Of a DNA stretch of 32,525 nt, positions 17,205 to 26,585 are shown piece after piece. The stretch is from Chloroflexota bacterium (GTDB lineage: Bacteria; Chloroflexota; Chloroflexia; Chloroflexales; Chloroflexaceae), in contig JAUQOZ010000132.1 in the NCBI GenBank assembly GCA_030550625.1, positions 1-32,525 on the forward strand. Reading direction: 5' to 3'. A program made the translations under genes and the position numbers. Numbering within the stretch: the stretch's first letter is position 1; each line of letters begins with the position of its first letter. The notes under the pieces were generated by a model that was not told the DNA's origin, did no database searches, and saw only the letters and a list, made by a program, of their open reading frames with translations.

Positions 17205-18683
17205 ATGAGCCTGACTAGTGTTGAGCTAACCAAACCAACCGCCACTCATTCTAGCCGCGAGGTGATTTCGTACCGGAGGCTGGCGCTGATCGGTGCGCTG
17301 ATGGCAGGCGACGCAATGGTGATTACCTTGAGCTTTCTGCTCGCGTATGCGGTGCGCTTCTTCACCAACTTGCCCATCTTCGCCGAAGGCGCCATGCAAC
17401 CAGAGTTTTATAGTCTCTTGATTGCAATGCTAGTGCCCAGCTGGATCGCGCTCTTTGCGATGCATGGGCTGTACCAGCGCACGGCGCTGTTCAACGGCAC
17501 CCACGAATACAATCAGGTCTTCAATGCCGCCAGCAAAGGGATGCTGTTGGTCGTCATGCTTACCTTCTTCTTGCCGGATATTGTCGTGGCCCGCGGCTGG
17601 CTGGTGATGAGCTGGATCCTCTCGTTTAGCTTGACGATCGCGTGGCGGTTCGGCTTCCGCCGCATCGTATACTGGTTGCGGCGGCGTGGCCATCTGCTTG
17701 AGCGTGTCTTGTTGGTCGGCGCTACGGAAGAGGGCCGGGCGATTGCCGAGCAGTTGCTGGCCGAGCAACGGGCTGGCGCGCAGATTGTGGGCTTTATTGA
17801 TGACCGGTTGCCGGTGGGAAGCGAAGTGATCGCTGGCAAGGTGCGGGTATTAGGAACAACCACTGATTTTGCGCGACTGGTTAGAGAACAGAATGTTGAG
17901 ACGATTATTATTGCCGATACCAACTTGATCCGCGAACGCCTGATCAACCTCAACGGCGCTATGGATCTGCTGAATCAACTCGAAGTGCGGTTGGCGCCGG
18001 GGTTGTTTGACCTGCTCACAATTGGCGTGCAGGTGCGCGAGCAAGGCGCAGTGCCGCTCTTGAGCCTCAACAAGACGCGCATTACCGGCTTGCATGCAAT
18101 TGGCAAGACGATTATCGACCGGGTAGGGGCGCTGGTTGGCCTCATCTTGCTCGCGCCGCTGTTTCTGATCGTTGCCATCGCGATTAAGCTCGATAGTCCC
18201 GGCCCGATCTTCCACCGCCGGCGCGTGATCGGGGTCGGCTACCGCGAGTTCGATGCCTTCAAGTTCCGCACGATGTACGTTGACGGCGATCAGCGCCTCA
18301 CACCGGAACAGCGGGAAACATTGCGCACCCACGGCAAGCTGAAGGACGATCCCCGGATTACGCCGATCGGTCGCTTTTTGCGCCGCACGAGCATTGATGA
18401 GCTCCCGCAACTCTTCAATGTGTTGCTGGGCCAGATGAGCTTGGTTGGGCCGCGCATGATCACCGCTAGCGAAATGCACCACTTTGGGCGCTGGCAGCAT
18501 AACTTGTTGACCGTGCGACCGGGCTTGACCGGGTTGTGGCAGATCAGCGGGCGGAGCAATCTCGGTTATGAGCATCGCGTCCGGCTCGATATGCACTACA
18601 TCCGCAACTATTCGATCTGGTTAGACCTGTTGATTATCTATCACACTATCCCGGCGCTCTTGAAAGGCGAAGGAGCATATTGA
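17205..18683 (+). CDS. Polyprenyl-phosphate hexose-1-phosphate transferase (bacterial sugar transferase, WcaJ/WbaP-like)
   Basis: 492 aa; N-terminal TM helices, Rossmann-like middle, C-terminal KTIIDRVGALVGLILLAPLFLIVAIAIKLDSPGPIFHRRRVIGVGYREFDAFKFRTM, RRTSIDELPQLFNVLLGQMSLVGPR, RPGLTGLWQISGR. Confidence 0.95.
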   Translation: MSLTSVELTKPTATHSSREVISYRRLALIGALMAGDAMVITLSFLLAYAVRFFTNLPIFAEGAMQPEFYSLLIAMLVPSWIALFAMHGLYQRTALFNGTHEYNQVFNAASKGMLLVVMLTFFLPDIVVARGWLVMSWILSFSLTIAWRFGFRRIVYWLRRRGHLLERVLLVGATEEGRAIAEQLLAEQRAGAQIVGFIDDRLPVGSEVIAGKVRVLGTTTDFARLVREQNVETIIIADTNLIRERLINLNGAMDLLNQLEVRLAPGLFDLLTIGVQVREQGAVPLLSLNKTRITGLHAIGKTIIDRVGALVGLILLAPLFLIVAIAIKLDSPGPIFHRRRVIGVGYREFDAFKFRTMYVDGDQRLTPEQRETLRTHGKLKDDPRITPIGRFLRRTSIDELPQLFNVLLGQMSLVGPRMITASEMHHFGRWQHNLLTVRPGLTGLWQISGRSNLGYEHRVRLDMHYIRNYSIWLDLLIIYHTIPALLKGEGAY

Positions 18684-18712
18684 TCATACGTCATAGCACG
18701 GGGAGGGGAGCT

Positions 18713-19747
18713 ATGGAACAACGGACACTACGGGCAGCGGTGATCGGAGTCGGCAGCATGGGGCGCAACCATGCGCGCGTCTACGCGAGTATGCCGGGGG
18801 TCGAACTGGTCGCGGTCTGCGACACCAACCTCGCGGCTGCAAACAGTCTGGCCAGCATCTACCGCTGTCACGTTTACACCGATTACCACGACATGCTGAG
18901 CAGCGAGGATCTCGATCTCGTGTCGGTAGTGGTGCCAACCAAATACCACTTTGCAGTGGCGAGCGCGGTGATTGGGCATGGCGTGCATGTGCTGATTGAA
19001 AAACCAATTGCTGCGACCGTCGAGCAGGGTTGGATGCTGATCGAGGCGGCGCAGCGGCAAGGCGTGATCCTCACCGTTGGTCACATCGAGCGGTTTAACC
19101 CGGCGATCATCGCGCTGAAAGAGCAATTGAACAACCACGAGTTAGGCAACCTATTCCAGATTATGTCACGCCGAGTCGGCCCCTTCCCGGCCCGGATTAT
19201 GGATGTCGGCGTCGTGGTTGATCTCGCGACACACGAGATCGATATTCTCAACTACCTGATCGGCTCACCGATCACGCGGATGCATGTCGAGTTGCACCGC
19301 CACTTGCACCAGAGCCATGAAGATATGCTCTCGGCGCTGCTGCGGTTTGAAAATGGCATGATCGGCGTGCTCGACATTAACTGGCTGACGCCGACCAAAA
19401 TCCGCGAACTGAGCGTCGTTGGCGAGCGGGGGATGTTCGTGGCCAACTACCTTACCCAAGACCTGACCTTCTACGAGAACGATTCGTGCCAAGGGCGGGC
19501 GTGGCCGGAATTGGCGCTGATTGGGGTCAGCGAGGGGCGCAGCATCCGGCTGAAGGTGCCGCGCCGCGAACCGCTGTACGAAGAGCTGCGCAGCTTTTGC
19601 GAAGCAGTGCGAACCGGCGCCGAGCCAGCCGTCAGCGGTGAGGCAGGCGTGGCGGCGCTGGCCATTGCCAATCAGATCGTCGAAGTCGGCTTGCGCGAAC
19701 AACCGGCAGCGGGATTGATTGAGCGGGCGTTGGCCGTGGGGATGTAG
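18713..19747 (+). CDS. Gfo/Idh/MocA-family oxidoreductase (possible NDP-sugar 3-dehydrogenase)
   Basis: ORF listed from 18680; ATG 18713 follows ggggagggg. AAVIGVGSMGRNHARVYASMPGVELVAVCD, HVLIEKPIAAT, VGHIERFNPAI, VDLATHEIDIL. Confidence 0.92.
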   Translation: MEQRTLRAAVIGVGSMGRNHARVYASMPGVELVAVCDTNLAAANSLASIYRCHVYTDYHDMLSSEDLDLVSVVVPTKYHFAVASAVIGHGVHVLIEKPIAATVEQGWMLIEAAQRQGVILTVGHIERFNPAIIALKEQLNNHELGNLFQIMSRRVGPFPARIMDVGVVVDLATHEIDILNYLIGSPITRMHVELHRHLHQSHEDMLSALLRFENGMIGVLDINWLTPTKIRELSVVGERGMFVANYLTQDLTFYENDSCQGRAWPELALIGVSEGRSIRLKVPRREPLYEELRSFCEAVRTGAEPAVSGEAGVAALAIANQIVEVGLREQPAAGLIERALAVGM

Positions 19748-19756
19748 GGCAGATCT

Positions 19757-19787
19757 GGTACGGGCGGGTTTCCAACCTGCCCGTACC
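19757..19787. terminator. Bidirectional intrinsic-terminator-like hairpin between convergent genes
   Basis: ggtacgggcgggtt-tcc-aacctgcccgtacc: 14-bp stem with one G-U wobble, between stops at 19747 (+) and 19793 (-). Confidence 0.75.
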
Positions 19788-19792
19788 CTATC

Positions 19793-21358
19793 TCACAGCG
19801 ATCGCTTGAGCCGGTAGCCAGCGGCTTCGCGATCCCATGCGTTACCAACCCCCTCAGCTTTGAGTTTGTACTTCTCGACCCGCTCGGTCGCCGTTTTGGG
19901 CAAACTGTCGCGGAATTCGATGTAGCGGGGCACGGCGAAATAGGCCAGCCGTTCTTCGCACCAGCGCACCAACTCGAGCGGATCGAGCGTCGCGCCGGGG
20001 CGCAGCACCACCACGACCTTAACCTCTTCTTCACCCAATTCGCTCGGCACACCGACCGCGGCGCTCTCAAGCACGGCTGGATGCGCGTTGACGGCTCGCT
20101 CAACTTCCCACGACGAAATATTCTCACCGCGCCGCCGGATTGACTGCTTGATCCGGTCGATGAAGATTGCGTACCCCGCTTCGTCGAGCTGGCCAAGATC
20201 GCCGGTATGGAACCAGCCGCCGCGCATTGCCGTCGCCGTCTGCTCAGGCTGCCGGTAATACCCCATCATGATGAGGTTCTCGCGCTGCGGGCGAATCGCA
20301 ATCTCGCCGGGAAGGCCGGGCGGGAGCGGGGTGTCGTCGGGGCCAACGATCGCCAATTCAAATCCCGGCATAGCGGTACCGAAAGTACCCACCCGCACCG
20401 CATCGCGTGGGTTAGCGACACAAAAACCGGCAGTCTCGGTCAGACCATACCCTTCGATGATCGTCAAACCAAACCGCGCTTCAAACGCGCGCCACAGATC
20501 GGGCGGGGTCGCCGCGCAGGCCGCTATGCGCACCCGGTGGGCGCGGTCATCGGGAGAGGGCGGCTGCTTCATCAAGATCGGGATCATCGCGGCTAGCAGA
20601 TTGCAGATGGTCGCGCCCAAATCGGCCAATTGCCGCCAATAGCGCGAGGCGCTGAAGTGTTCGAGCAGCGCGATGGTTGTGCCGCGATAGATCGCCGGCA
20701 ACACGGTATGGGCCTGCGCATTGATGTGAAAGAGCGGCAGACTAGTACCGAAAACATCATCCGCCGTTGCCCCAATCATCACATCAGCAAAGAGCGCTGC
20801 CGAATGGAGATAGGCGTGATGGTTGAGCATCACCCCCTTGGGCGGGCCGGTGGTGCCAGAGGTGTAGAGAATACTGTGTAGATCAGTGGCATTGCCGGGA
20901 GTGGGATCGGCATGCCGCGCTGCGGCGAGCAGCTCGTGCCATGCAAGGCTGCCCGGCGCTGCCGCTTCACCCCGCACCAACAGATGGCGCAACGCCGGCA
21001 AGCGATCGCGCATCGCTACAACCCGCTCGACTAACGGTTGCTCGATGACCAACGCTGTCGCGCCGGCATGATCGAGGATGTAGTGGAGGACGTCGCCTTT
21101 GAGATGAATGTTGATCGGCACCGTCACAGCGCCAAGACAGGCGCAACCAAACCATGCCCAGAGGTAATCGGGCGTATTGCCAAGCATCAGCGCCACCCGA
21201 TCACCGGAACGTACACCGAGATCGGCCAAGACGCCGGCGGCGCGCCGGGCCAGTTCGGCTGCCTCGGCGTAGCGCCACTGCTGATCGGCAAAGCGGAGGA
21301 AGACGCGATCAGGCTGGCGTTCGGCTTGCGAGTCGAGAGCGTGCCAGAGTGTCTGCAT
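19793..21358 (-). CDS. AMP-dependent acyl-CoA synthetase/ligase (crotonobetaine/carnitine-CoA ligase-like)
   Basis: ORF to 21379, alternative Met at 21358; ILYTSGTTGPPKGVMLNHHAY, IIEGYGLTETAG, WFHTGDLGQLDEAGYAIFIDRIKQSIRRRGENISSWEVE, PKTATERVEKYKL. Confidence 0.93.
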   Translation of the reverse strand: MQTLWHALDSQAERQPDRVFLRFADQQWRYAEAAELARRAAGVLADLGVRSGDRVALMLGNTPDYLWAWFGCACLGAVTVPINIHLKGDVLHYILDHAGATALVIEQPLVERVVAMRDRLPALRHLLVRGEAAAPGSLAWHELLAAARHADPTPGNATDLHSILYTSGTTGPPKGVMLNHHAYLHSAALFADVMIGATADDVFGTSLPLFHINAQAHTVLPAIYRGTTIALLEHFSASRYWRQLADLGATICNLLAAMIPILMKQPPSPDDRAHRVRIAACAATPPDLWRAFEARFGLTIIEGYGLTETAGFCVANPRDAVRVGTFGTAMPGFELAIVGPDDTPLPPGLPGEIAIRPQRENLIMMGYYRQPEQTATAMRGGWFHTGDLGQLDEAGYAIFIDRIKQSIRRRGENISSWEVERAVNAHPAVLESAAVGVPSELGEEEVKVVVVLRPGATLDPLELVRWCEERLAYFAVPRYIEFRDSLPKTATERVEKYKLKAEGVGNAWDREAAGYRLKRSL

Positions 21359-21435
21359 AGGCGGATTAGTACAACTCAACGCGGATGATGGATGGGTCTA
21401 TTGTACCGCATGTTGGGGTGACGCATGCATTGCGG

Positions 21436-21861
21436 TTACGGTCGTTCGCGTTCACCCATCGCGGCCAGCAACTGCTCATCGCGGCAATCGCTGCCGATAC
21501 TGAGCACAGCAAGCCAACCCACGCCAGCAACCACCAACGCCAACGGTAGCCACGATGCGCCGAGCGCCGGCCAGAACGCACTGAGGGTAGTGACCGCGCC
21601 GCTACCATGCAATTGGTACCATTGCACGCCTAGGCCCATCAAGCCAAACGCGCTGACTTGCAACGGGCGCAGGCGCGGGCCATCGATCCGGCACGAGATA
21701 GCCGATCGTTGGCGCACGTGGGCAATGATCCCGCCGCCGATCAGGCTCAAGGCCACACCCATGCCACCACCACCGGGGCCAAGCGCTAGCTCTAACCCGA
21801 TCGCGACCAGCAACCCCGCTATGATGGCCATACTCCAACGCACCCAGCGATAGGCAACCAT
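21436..21861 (-). CDS. Small membrane protein of unknown function
   Basis: 141 aa; about four hydrophobic segments; starts 6 nt downstream of the PPK2-family stop on the same strand. Confidence 0.6.
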   Translation of the reverse strand: MVAYRWVRWSMAIIAGLLVAIGLELALGPGGGGMGVALSLIGGGIIAHVRQRSAISCRIDGPRLRPLQVSAFGLMGLGVQWYQLHGSGAVTTLSAFWPALGASWLPLALVVAGVGWLAVLSIGSDCRDEQLLAAMGERERP

Positions 21862-21867
21862 CGTCTG

Positions 21868-23505
21868 CTACTCCAATTTCACCGGCCCCAACTCAGCCTC
21901 AAGCACATGTACCGCCGTGCGCAAGACCTTAATGCGGGCATACTTCTTATCTTCCGCCTCGACGATCGTCCACGGCGCGAACGGCGTGCTGGTACGCAAT
22001 AGCATCTCATCGGCTGCTTCGAGATAGAGCGGCCACTTCTCGCGGTTGCGCCAATCTTCATCGGTCAATTTCCATGCCTTATACGGCACATTTTGGCGCT
22101 CTTCAAACCGGCGCAGTTGCTCTTCAGGGCTGATATGCAGCCAGAACTTAGCGATAATTGCGCCGAAATCGACCAACTGGCGCTCGAACTGGTTAATCTC
22201 GGCATAGGCGCGCCGCCACTCATCGGGCCGGGCAAAGCCTTCGACTCGTTCGACCAGCACCCTCCCGTACCATGAACGATCAAAGACGGCAAACTGGCCA
22301 CGGGGCGGCAAGCGGCGCCAGAAGCGATAGAGATAGTGACGCGCTTTGTCGTCGCCAGCCGGCGCAGCAATCGCATGCACCGTATAGGCGCGCGGATCAA
22401 GTTCAGCGGTTAGGCGTTGGATCGCGCCGCCTTTGCCGGCGGCATCCCAACCTTCAAACACAAACACGACCGGACGTTTCTGATGGTAGACTTGCAAACC
22501 GAGCAGATACAGTTTGGCCTGCAACTGTTTCAACTCGCGGTGATACACATCATCATCAAGGCGCAAACTCAGATCGACCCGCTGCAACGGCCCCGCCGCG
22601 CGCAGCAGCGGCGCAGCGGGCGTGGTGACGACTGGCGTCGGGGCCGATTCGAGCTGGTGATTCGTCGTGGCAACGGGCATAGCAACCACTGCTGCCGGTT
22701 TACCATCAGCCGCGCTTATCGCCGGCATCCGGATCGCCACATTATAGCGTCGCAACCCCACCCCACTATCGTCAATGCTGGCGCCGCGATCAGTGGCAGT
22801 GATCCCTAACCGGCTTTCCAATGCCCCGACAATAATTTGCAGCACTGTCACGCGCGCATAGCGTTTGTCAGCCGCCGGAATGATGTGCCACGGCGCAAAG
22901 GCGGTATCGGTGCGAGCCAGCATCTCTTCAACTGCGCGGTAGACCCGCTTGTAGTGCCGGTTCTGCCAGCGATCCTCTTCCGTCACCCGCCACGCATTGA
23001 GGGGATCGGCCAAGAGCTTGGCAAACCGGCGTGATTGCTGTTTTTTCGTGATGTGCAGCCAAAATTTAAGAATAAGCGCGCCATCGTCAGCCAATTGGCG
23101 CTCGAAGATCACTGCATCTTCGCAGCGCGTGCGCCACTGATCGCGGTCGCCGTTCGTCGTGTAGGCAGCTAACAATTCGCGATACCACGAACGATCAAAG
23201 AAGGTCATCTGGCCATAACTCGGCACCTTCAGCCAGAAGCGGTACAACCACGGATACTGTTGCTCGTAGGTGCGCGGCGGTGTAATCGAGTGAACACGAA
23301 AGCCACGCGGATCGAGACGGCGGGTCAGGGTGGCGATTGTGCGCGCTTTAGCGGTACCGGCCCAACCTTCAAAGACGAAGATTGTCGGGATGCGAGCCTC
23401 AAGCAGCATCTGCTCAAGATCAAAGAGTCGCGCCTGCAATTCGGGCGCAGTCTGCTGATATTCCTCTTTGCTGAGCGTCACATCGGTAATACAGCGATCA
23501 AGCAT
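21868..23505 (-). CDS. Two-domain polyphosphate:AMP phosphotransferase (PPK2 family)
   Basis: ORF to 23577; Met at 23505 overlaps the upstream stop. Two PPK2 domains: FEGWAGTAKARTIATLTRRLDPRGFRV...FFDRSWYRE and VFEGWDAAGKGGAIQRLTAELDPRAYTV...VFDRSWYGRVLVERVEGF; LHISPEEQLRRFEER. Confidence 0.92.
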   Translation of the reverse strand: MLDRCITDVTLSKEEYQQTAPELQARLFDLEQMLLEARIPTIFVFEGWAGTAKARTIATLTRRLDPRGFRVHSITPPRTYEQQYPWLYRFWLKVPSYGQMTFFDRSWYRELLAAYTTNGDRDQWRTRCEDAVIFERQLADDGALILKFWLHITKKQQSRRFAKLLADPLNAWRVTEEDRWQNRHYKRVYRAVEEMLARTDTAFAPWHIIPAADKRYARVTVLQIIVGALESRLGITATDRGASIDDSGVGLRRYNVAIRMPAISAADGKPAAVVAMPVATTNHQLESAPTPVVTTPAAPLLRAAGPLQRVDLSLRLDDDVYHRELKQLQAKLYLLGLQVYHQKRPVVFVFEGWDAAGKGGAIQRLTAELDPRAYTVHAIAAPAGDDKARHYLYRFWRRLPPRGQFAVFDRSWYGRVLVERVEGFARPDEWRRAYAEINQFERQLVDFGAIIAKFWLHISPEEQLRRFEERQNVPYKAWKLTDEDWRNREKWPLYLEAADEMLLRTSTPFAPWTIVEAEDKKYARIKVLRTAVHVLEAELGPVKLE

Positions 23506-26395
23506 GGTTTGATTCCTTCTTGGAAGAGCCGTCCCACATATCCCCATCCTCGGCAGAGAGCGACAAAAACACCTCAACTACTTGAGGATCAAAATGGATG
23601 CCAGCTTGTTCACGGATATAGGCCAACGCACGTGCTGGCGACCAAGCCGCCCGATATGGACGATCGCTGGTCAGCGCATCATAGACATCAACGACAGCAA
23701 AAATGCGGGCTGCCAACGGTATCTCCTCGCCGCGCAGGCCACGCGGATAGCCGGTACCGTCCCATTTCTCGTGGTGGCACCATGGAATGGCCAGCGCCGG
23801 GGCAAGGAAGGTAATCGGGCGCAGCAATTCGACCGCCAGCGTAGGATGGGTACGCATAATCGCCCATTCCCGCTCGTCGAGCGGGCCGGGCTTATTCAAA
23901 ATCGCATCGGGAATGCCCATCTTGCCAATATCATGCAACAACGCTCCCCGCCGGATATGCACGAGTTCTTCTTCCGAAAACCCCATCCGCTCAGCAATAC
24001 GCACCGTTAATTCGGTGACGCGGCGTGAATGGCCTTCGGTCTCGTGATCACGCAGATCGAGCGCGCGCGCCCAGCCCTCGATGGTTGCATCATACGCATC
24101 CCGCAATTTATCATGGGCTTGTTGCACCTGTTCAAAAAGTTCGGTGCGGCGCAGCGCGTTGCCCACCCGTTCGGCGGCTGTTATCAAGAGATCAACTATC
24201 TGATCAGAAATGGGACGAACGCAGAGCAACGTCGCCACCGCATGGCAGTGATGATGCGCGCAATCAACGCAACGGAACGGGACAATAACGATTTCACCAG
24301 CGGGCGCTAGTTCGGCAGGAGCCGGCTCGCGCAACAACAGGCAACCTACCCACTGCTGCTCCCATTGCGGCAATCGATCAGCCAAGTCATCAAACCGCGT
24401 AAGGTCGCCGCACACCTGTTCGATCTGCCATTCATCGTCCAGTTTCCGCCACAAAGCCACCGCATCGGCTTGGGTGATTTCACGCAATTGTTGCACCAGC
24501 ACCAACGCCAACTCGGCCCGGTTTTGGGCTGGACGCATCGCCTCGCCCAACGCATCAATGACTGCCTGCCTCCATTCGCGTTGCACCCGCTCGGAAACAT
24601 CTTGTTTGGCGGCAATGAAATGCTCGATCACGCCATCATGTTTGACCGGCGTAATCGTCATCTCTTCGTGGTAGAGTGAACCGTCTTTGCGACGGTTGAT
24701 CAACTCGCCCCGCCACGGCTGGCCGCTAAGAATTTGCGCCCACATCGCGGCGTAAAACGCTTGATCCTGCTGGCCTGAACGTAACAAGCGGGTATGCTGG
24801 CCAAGCGCCTCGGCTACCGGATAGCCGGTCAAGGTTGTGAACGCCGGATTTGCCCATTCGATGACGCCATTGGTATCGGTAATCACTATCGCCTGCGCTG
24901 ACGCATTCAGCGCCGTGCGCAGTAGATCAAGCTCGGCTTGGGCTTTTTTGCGTTCGGTAATATCGCGCACGACGTTGAGTAGAACGCGCTCACCATCAAT
25001 ATCAGCACCGATCGAACTCACCTCAACCGGAAACACGCTGCCATCGCGGCGCAGATGCAAAGTCTCAAACAAAATGCCTTGCGTATTAGCCTGATTCATC
25101 TGATCACGCACAATCTGGCGCGTCTCAGGCGCGCGCAAGTCATAGATCGTCCGGGTGCAAAGTTCGGCCCGGCTATAGCCATACGCGCGCTCGGCGGCAG
25201 TATTGGCTTCAAGAATTTGACCATCGCTTGCCCGGATAAACAGCACAATATCGCGGGTATGGGTGCTCAGCAACTCATAACGCGCCAGCCGCGCCGCCGC
25301 TTCGACCTGCGCTGTCACATCGCGCGCAATCCCTTCCATGGCGCCATCAACCACCACAAAGCGCACATCAAGCCAGACATACTGGCCATCACTCCGGCGC
25401 GTGTGCAGCAGAATCTGGCCGCGACCTTGGGCGATCAGACGTTCAATCTGCTCGATCTGCGGTTGTTCAATGAATTCGCTAAACGCCGGCATCTGGGCGA
25501 GCAAGTGTTCCGGCTCATAGCCAAGAATATCGCGCACTGCCGGGTTCACCAAATCAAGCTGCGGCTGCGGCGCGAGCGCATAGCGAAAGATAATATCGGG
25601 CGCTTGCTCAGCCAAGCGGCGAAAACGAGCTTCGCTCTGCTGAAATGCAGCTTGAGCCGCATCGCGTTCAGTTGCACGTTTGCGTGACTCGATGATTTGA
25701 GCGAGGTTGCCGGCCAACAACATGCCAATATCGATCACCGGTTCACTGAAAAAGTTCGGCTGCCCAGCGTACAGATTCAGCGTCCCGATGACCCGGCCAT
25801 CAATATACAACGGCAACGCCGCCGACGATCGCAACCCGCGCGGCAAGGCAGCGTCACGCCATGGTTTCATGCGCGGATCGGTCGCAATATCGGCGGCAAC
25901 CACTGGCTGGCCGAGCCGCAAACTCGTTCCGGTCGGACCACGGCTGAGATCAGGGTCATTCAACCGTATCTGGACAACATCAACATAATCGCTGGCCGGC
26001 CCCCAGCGCGCGACCGGCACTACCCGCTGCGTCGCCGGATCAACTAGCCCGATCCATGCGAGGCGCAAACCAACTTCTTCCACCGCCAGCCGGCACACTT
26101 CCTGTTCAAAGCGCGGCGATGGCGGCGCATTGATCGCCAGTTGGTGCAACCGGGTGGCTAAACGGCTCAAGCCGCGTTGCAAGTCGATTTGACGCCAAAG
26201 CTGGCTGATAAGGCTATAGCCGAACAAGGCGCTGGCGGCGATAAAGCCGATATCGAGCGACAATCGCGTCCAAGATGGTATCGCTTGATCCTGCTGCATC
26301 CAGAGATGCGCGATCAAGAGCCAAAGCGTCGCGATCAGGATGTAGCCGCCAGTGAAGCGAACATGGTATTGGGCTGGAAGCGATTTATTCTTCAT
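23498..26395 (-). CDS. GAF/PAS sensor with C-terminal HD-GYP domain (putative cyclic-di-GMP phosphodiesterase)
   Basis: ORF to 26536; Met at 26395 gives MKNKSLPAQYHVRFTGGYILIATLWLLIAHLWM with two N-terminal TM segments; PAS repeats; LLHDIGKMGIPDAILNKPGPLDEREW, HHEKWDGTGYPRGLRGEEIPLAARIFAVVDVYDALTSDRPYR. Confidence 0.93.
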   Translation of the reverse strand: MKNKSLPAQYHVRFTGGYILIATLWLLIAHLWMQQDQAIPSWTRLSLDIGFIAASALFGYSLISQLWRQIDLQRGLSRLATRLHQLAINAPPSPRFEQEVCRLAVEEVGLRLAWIGLVDPATQRVVPVARWGPASDYVDVVQIRLNDPDLSRGPTGTSLRLGQPVVAADIATDPRMKPWRDAALPRGLRSSAALPLYIDGRVIGTLNLYAGQPNFFSEPVIDIGMLLAGNLAQIIESRKRATERDAAQAAFQQSEARFRRLAEQAPDIIFRYALAPQPQLDLVNPAVRDILGYEPEHLLAQMPAFSEFIEQPQIEQIERLIAQGRGQILLHTRRSDGQYVWLDVRFVVVDGAMEGIARDVTAQVEAAARLARYELLSTHTRDIVLFIRASDGQILEANTAAERAYGYSRAELCTRTIYDLRAPETRQIVRDQMNQANTQGILFETLHLRRDGSVFPVEVSSIGADIDGERVLLNVVRDITERKKAQAELDLLRTALNASAQAIVITDTNGVIEWANPAFTTLTGYPVAEALGQHTRLLRSGQQDQAFYAAMWAQILSGQPWRGELINRRKDGSLYHEEMTITPVKHDGVIEHFIAAKQDVSERVQREWRQAVIDALGEAMRPAQNRAELALVLVQQLREITQADAVALWRKLDDEWQIEQVCGDLTRFDDLADRLPQWEQQWVGCLLLREPAPAELAPAGEIVIVPFRCVDCAHHHCHAVATLLCVRPISDQIVDLLITAAERVGNALRRTELFEQVQQAHDKLRDAYDATIEGWARALDLRDHETEGHSRRVTELTVRIAERMGFSEEELVHIRRGALLHDIGKMGIPDAILNKPGPLDEREWAIMRTHPTLAVELLRPITFLAPALAIPWCHHEKWDGTGYPRGLRGEEIPLAARIFAVVDVYDALTSDRPYRAAWSPARALAYIREQAGIHFDPQVVEVFLSLSAEDGDMWDGSSKKESNHA

Positions 26396-26527
26396 AGCAT
26401 CACCAACGCAAGGTGGGTGCTTGCGTGATGGTATTGTAACAAATTGATGCAGCAAAAAACATACCAATCGCGCAGTTATAAGCGCAACTGCCGCAACATG
26501 GCGTAGTGGTCGAGATAATGTTTCGCA

Positions 26528-26544
26528 ACGAATCAACGATTCGT
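26528..26544. promoter_or_regulatory. 17-bp inverted repeat in divergent intergenic region, candidate operator
   Basis: acgaatc-aac-gattcgt, perfect 7-bp arms, between HD-GYP (-) and histidine kinase (+) genes. Confidence 0.4.
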
Positions 26545-26579
26545 ATCTAAACTGAAATGTTATGGAAAGGTTAGCGGCG

Positions 26580-26585
26580 TATAAT
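26580..26585 (+). promoter_or_regulatory. Candidate -10 box (TATAAT)
   Basis: Exact TATAAT consensus 40 nt upstream of the 26626 start; no convincing -35. Confidence 0.4.

Noticed and set aside
17850-18596. 248-aa antisense ORF opposite the sugar transferase
   Set aside because: The opposite strand encodes an unmistakable sugar transferase; no motif in the antisense product.
23260-23814. 184-aa plus-strand ORF spanning the PPK2/HD-GYP junction
   Set aside because: Antisense to two supported genes; no recognisable domain.
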